Assembly (NCBI GenBank): GCA_005789375.1 | Contig: SXXZ01000391.1 | Location: 1 to 7,130, forward strand | Source of the DNA: Verrucomicrobiales bacterium | GTDB taxonomy: Bacteria > Verrucomicrobiota > Verrucomicrobiae > Limisphaerales > UBA9464 | Direction: 5' to 3' | DNA: 7,130 bases | Part shown: in pieces, positions 6,501 through 7,130 of the stretch | Position numbering within the stretch: position 1 is the stretch's first letter | Layout of the letters: each line of letters begins with the position of its first letter | Notes under the pieces: model-generated | Seen by the model: only the letters and a program-made list of their open reading frames with translations | Database searches by the model: none | Told to the model about the DNA's origin: nothing | Translations under genes and position numbers: made by a program

Positions 6501-7130
6501 TTCTCAATCGAGGTTCCTCGTGGGAGGCTCATGTATTGCCCATCGAAGCCCAATTCGCCGCGGTTTACGGAGTGGCGGCCGGCGACCTGGATGGGGATGG
6601 CCGAATCGATTTGCTACTCAACCACGGTTCCTGGCCTACAGACTCGGACATCGGTGGTCACCATGCCGGGTTGGGGTTGCTCTGCCTGGGTGAGGGCCGC
6701 GGCACCTTCCGGGCCCTGTCAACCGGTGAAAGCGGGCTGCGGATTCCGGGTGAGGGACGAGGATTGGCCCTCGCGGACTACGACCACGACGGTCGCTGGG
6801 ACGTGGCCACTGGACAGCGTGAAGGACCCCTGCTGCTGTTTCGAAACCACCAAGCCCGACCGGGTTTACGGGTGGTCCTCGAAGGAGGGACAGGAAACCC
6901 CGACGGGGTGGGCGCTCAGGTGCGACTGCGGGGGCGCAGTGGCTTCGGCCCCATGTCAGAAATCCACGCCGGCAGCGGACACTACTCCCAGAACGCCACC
7001 ACCTTGGTGATGACACTCCCGGAGCCCTGTTTAGAAGTCTGGGTCCGATGGCCGGGTGGGCGGATCACCCGCAAAGAAGTCATCCCCGACCTCGGCGAGA
7101 TTCGGTTGAAGCACGGCGGCCCAGACCGAT
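3431..7130 (+). CDS. Exported double FG-GAP/VCBS-repeat and ASPIC/UnbV protein (CRTAC1-like), 3'-truncated
   Basis: From ATG 3431 I followed the frame codon by codon to the right edge: 1233 codons, no stop. The start is chosen because it gives a good signal peptide (residues 1-28). Met14 (3470) would lose the basic N-region, and a TTG at 3386 is less likely. No Shine-Dalgarno sequence is visible in 3411-3430. Seven calcium-loop repeats (D-x-D-x-D-G-x-x-D-L type) at 89, 141, 192, 305, 357, 436 and 525 precede an ASPIC/UnbV domain (554-638). A second repeat set at 697, 804, 863, 914, 948 (degenerate), 1052 and 1116 precedes a second ASPIC-like domain (1144 to about 1230). The family is large, with homologues in Verrucomicrobiota, Planctomycetota and Bacteroidota, usually about 1100-1250 residues, so few residues are probably missing. 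It is presumably a calcium-binding extracellular or periplasmic propeller protein. Its ligand is unknown, and old 'RNA-binding' labels for this family are unsupported. Confidence 0.93.
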   Translation, partial: MKCPRTIHRLIRQMLWVFWILGASGLKAQTWQAIPGGRQRPLVVAPEGGTGFKRVPSGRSGILFTNSLNEMRAITNQIFHNGSGVAAGDVDGDGRCDLYFGNIEGGNRLYRNLGDWRFVDITTTSGVGCRGLPTTGVVFADVDGDSDLDLMVNTIGSGTRLFVNDGHGQFRDTTQQAGLDRPSGAMSVSLADIDRDGDLDLYVANYRSTTLRDEPDTRFRLKREGTATIITAVNERPLTEPDLVGRFSLDPATGIVEHGEPDVLYRNNGRGVFSRVPWDQGDFVDTQGRPSAVPFDWGLCGLLRDLDGDGSPDLYVCNDFASPDRVWMNRGDGRFRSIPDAAIRTTSRFSMGVDIADVDRDGDDDILVLDMLSRDHRRRQVQTGSGKAPMVEGNSGRAQVMRNTLLLNRGDGSYAEIGQLAGVHASEWSWTPRFLDVDLDGYEDLLVSNGNLRDAQNVDFIREVENLKSNRGLSRLERLQLRARFPRLDTPNCAFRNTGRLGFEEVGRAWGFDVAGICPGMAVADLDDDGDLDVVLNQLEGPALLLRNDSPAPRLAVRLKGRMGNSQGIGAKVFCLGGPVSQSQSITCGGKYLSADEPLLVFAAGHPTNGLRLEVHWPSGHRTRFDQAQPNTLVELEEPVGPAPARPMIKPSPEPLLREVPLTPGWTHPAEAAERESAQLLLPRRSGNQAPGVGWFDWDRDGWEDLVIGAGNRAAPALFRNLGNGGFKAVSTPNDEGSHSRTSGLLGWRTPDGQPQFLDGVTWRSEGPKRTPDVSMLNWKSTPRPTPTGPSESPAHSGPMALGDVDGDGDLDLFVGGTAVPGRYPEATASLLFINEHGQWTPDPGSEALLKGVGLVNGAVWSDLDGDGFPELALAREWAAPAIFTNRRGRLESNSADWNLNAFSGLWTGMAAGDFDGDGRMDLAMGNRGRNHRWNASTENPIQLFFGDLRGDGSVESIEAYRDPASGHLVPWLTLDELGMAFPSVLQRFRRAEDYGRATLQDILGEGFHAMKPLKITTLDSMVFLNRGSSWEAHVLPIEAQFAAVYGVAAGDLDGDGRIDLLLNHGSWPTDSDIGGHHAGLGLLCLGEGRGTFRALSTGESGLRIPGEGRGLALADYDHDGRWDVATGQREGPLLLFRNHQARPGLRVVLEGGTGNPDGVGAQVRLRGRSGFGPMSEIHAGSGHYSQNATTLVMTLPEPCLEVWVRWPGGRITRKEVIPDLGEIRLKHGGPDR
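3695..5032 (+). repeat. First FG-GAP/VCBS repeat set (seven calcium-loop motifs)
   Basis: Protein repeats of the second gene. The loops are D-V-D-G-D-G-R-C-D-L (89-98), D-V-D-G-D-S-D-L-D-L (141), D-I-D-R-D-G-D-L-D-L (192), D-L-D-G-D-G-S-P-D-L (305), D-V-D-R-D-G-D-D-D-I (357), D-V-D-L-D-G-Y-E-D-L (436) and D-L-D-D-D-G-D-L-D-V (525). Acidic positions 1, 3, 5 and 9 are kept in all seven, which suits calcium binding as in integrin-type propellers. Most loops are followed by a L/V-x-V-x-N/G strand, and an L-Y/L-F-R-N type strand recurs later in several repeats. Spacings of 52, 51, 113, 52, 79 and 89 residues show one large insertion between loops 3 and 4. Confidence 0.9.
5090..5344 (+). other. First ASPIC/UnbV domain
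   Basis: Residues 554-638 follow the family pattern: R-L-A-V-R-L-K-G opening strand, G-N-S-Q-G-I-G-A-K-V, a C-G-G-K-Y-L-S-A turn, L-R-L-E-V-H-W-P-S-G (W617-P-S-G620), and closing N-T-L-V-E-L-E-E. The usual F-G-L-G of the family is replaced by F-A-A-G. The domain is common after FG-GAP repeats (as in CRTAC1 and UnbV-like proteins). Its molecular role is not established. Confidence 0.88.
5519..6805 (+). repeat. Second FG-GAP/VCBS repeat set
   Basis: Protein repeats of the second gene. Clear calcium loops are D-W-D-R-D-G-W-E-D-L (697-706), D-V-D-G-D-G-D-L-D-L (804), D-L-D-G-D-G-F-P-E-L (863), D-F-D-G-D-G-R-M-D-L (914), D-L-D-G-D-G-R-I-D-L (1052) and D-Y-D-H-D-G-R-W-D-V (1116). A degenerate loop, D-L-R-G-D-G-S-V-E-S (948), lacks the acid at position 3. 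A further loop-less strand pair around 744-760 (G-L-L-G-W then L-D-G-V) may be a blade without calcium. The block ends shortly before the second ASPIC domain. Confidence 0.88.
6860..7120 (+). other. Second, divergent ASPIC/UnbV-like domain
   Basis: Residues 1144 to about 1230 repeat the plan of the first ASPIC domain: P-G-L-R-V-V-L-E-G, G-N-P-D-G-V-G-A-Q-V, then G-S-G-H-Y-S-Q, L-E-V-W-V-R-W-P-G-G (W1207-P-G-G1210) and a last strand I-R-L-K. The F-G-L-G motif is absent, and the central strands differ from copy one. The window ends at or very near the domain's end. Confidence 0.78.

Noticed and set aside
3695..6805. DNA-level tandem repeats from the recurring Asp/Gly codons (GAYGGNGAY).
   Set aside because: The similarity is at protein level only. 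Codon choice and spacing vary, so these are protein repeats rather than a DNA repeat array or CRISPR.

Overview
The window is a GC-rich bacterial fragment (estimated by eye, not counted). It holds two large co-directional genes on the + strand, and each runs off one edge. The style of both proteins points to a Verrucomicrobiota member, probably of the Pedosphaera/Limisphaera type. Three features support this: a giant secreted protein built of jelly-roll and lectin-like modules, the C-terminal module ending in S-R-F-F-R-L-R-K-P, and a double FG-GAP/ASPIC protein. The assignment rests on remembered family resemblance, not on a search.

Layout. Bases 1-3306 are the 3' part (1101 codons plus TGA) of a large extracellular multidomain protein whose start lies upstream. 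In order it has a MAM-like/jelly-roll region, a concanavalin-A-like domain of the DUF1349 type, a long beta-rich stretch of unknown function, and a short beta-sandwich tail. Bases 3307-3430 are a 124-bp intergenic gap containing a perfect 11-bp stem hairpin (3343-3370), probably the terminator of the first gene. From 3431 to the right edge a second frame is open for 1233 codons. It begins with a signal peptide and encodes two successive modules, each a set of calcium-loop FG-GAP/VCBS repeats (a likely beta-propeller) followed by an ASPIC/UnbV domain. The stop codon lies just beyond the window. Because the frame is not closed, an ORF search that requires a stop would miss this gene, although it fills more than half the window.

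How they fit together. Both products look exported and are built of beta-rich binding modules with no recognisable catalytic domain. The terminator-like hairpin argues that they are separate transcription units rather than one operon, although both could act on the cell surface or on extracellular carbohydrate or protein. No RNA gene, mobile element, CRISPR array or metabolic enzyme is visible. The window looks like an ordinary Verrucomicrobiota surface-protein region; the points worth a second look are the repeat architecture of the second protein and the unassigned middle region of the first.
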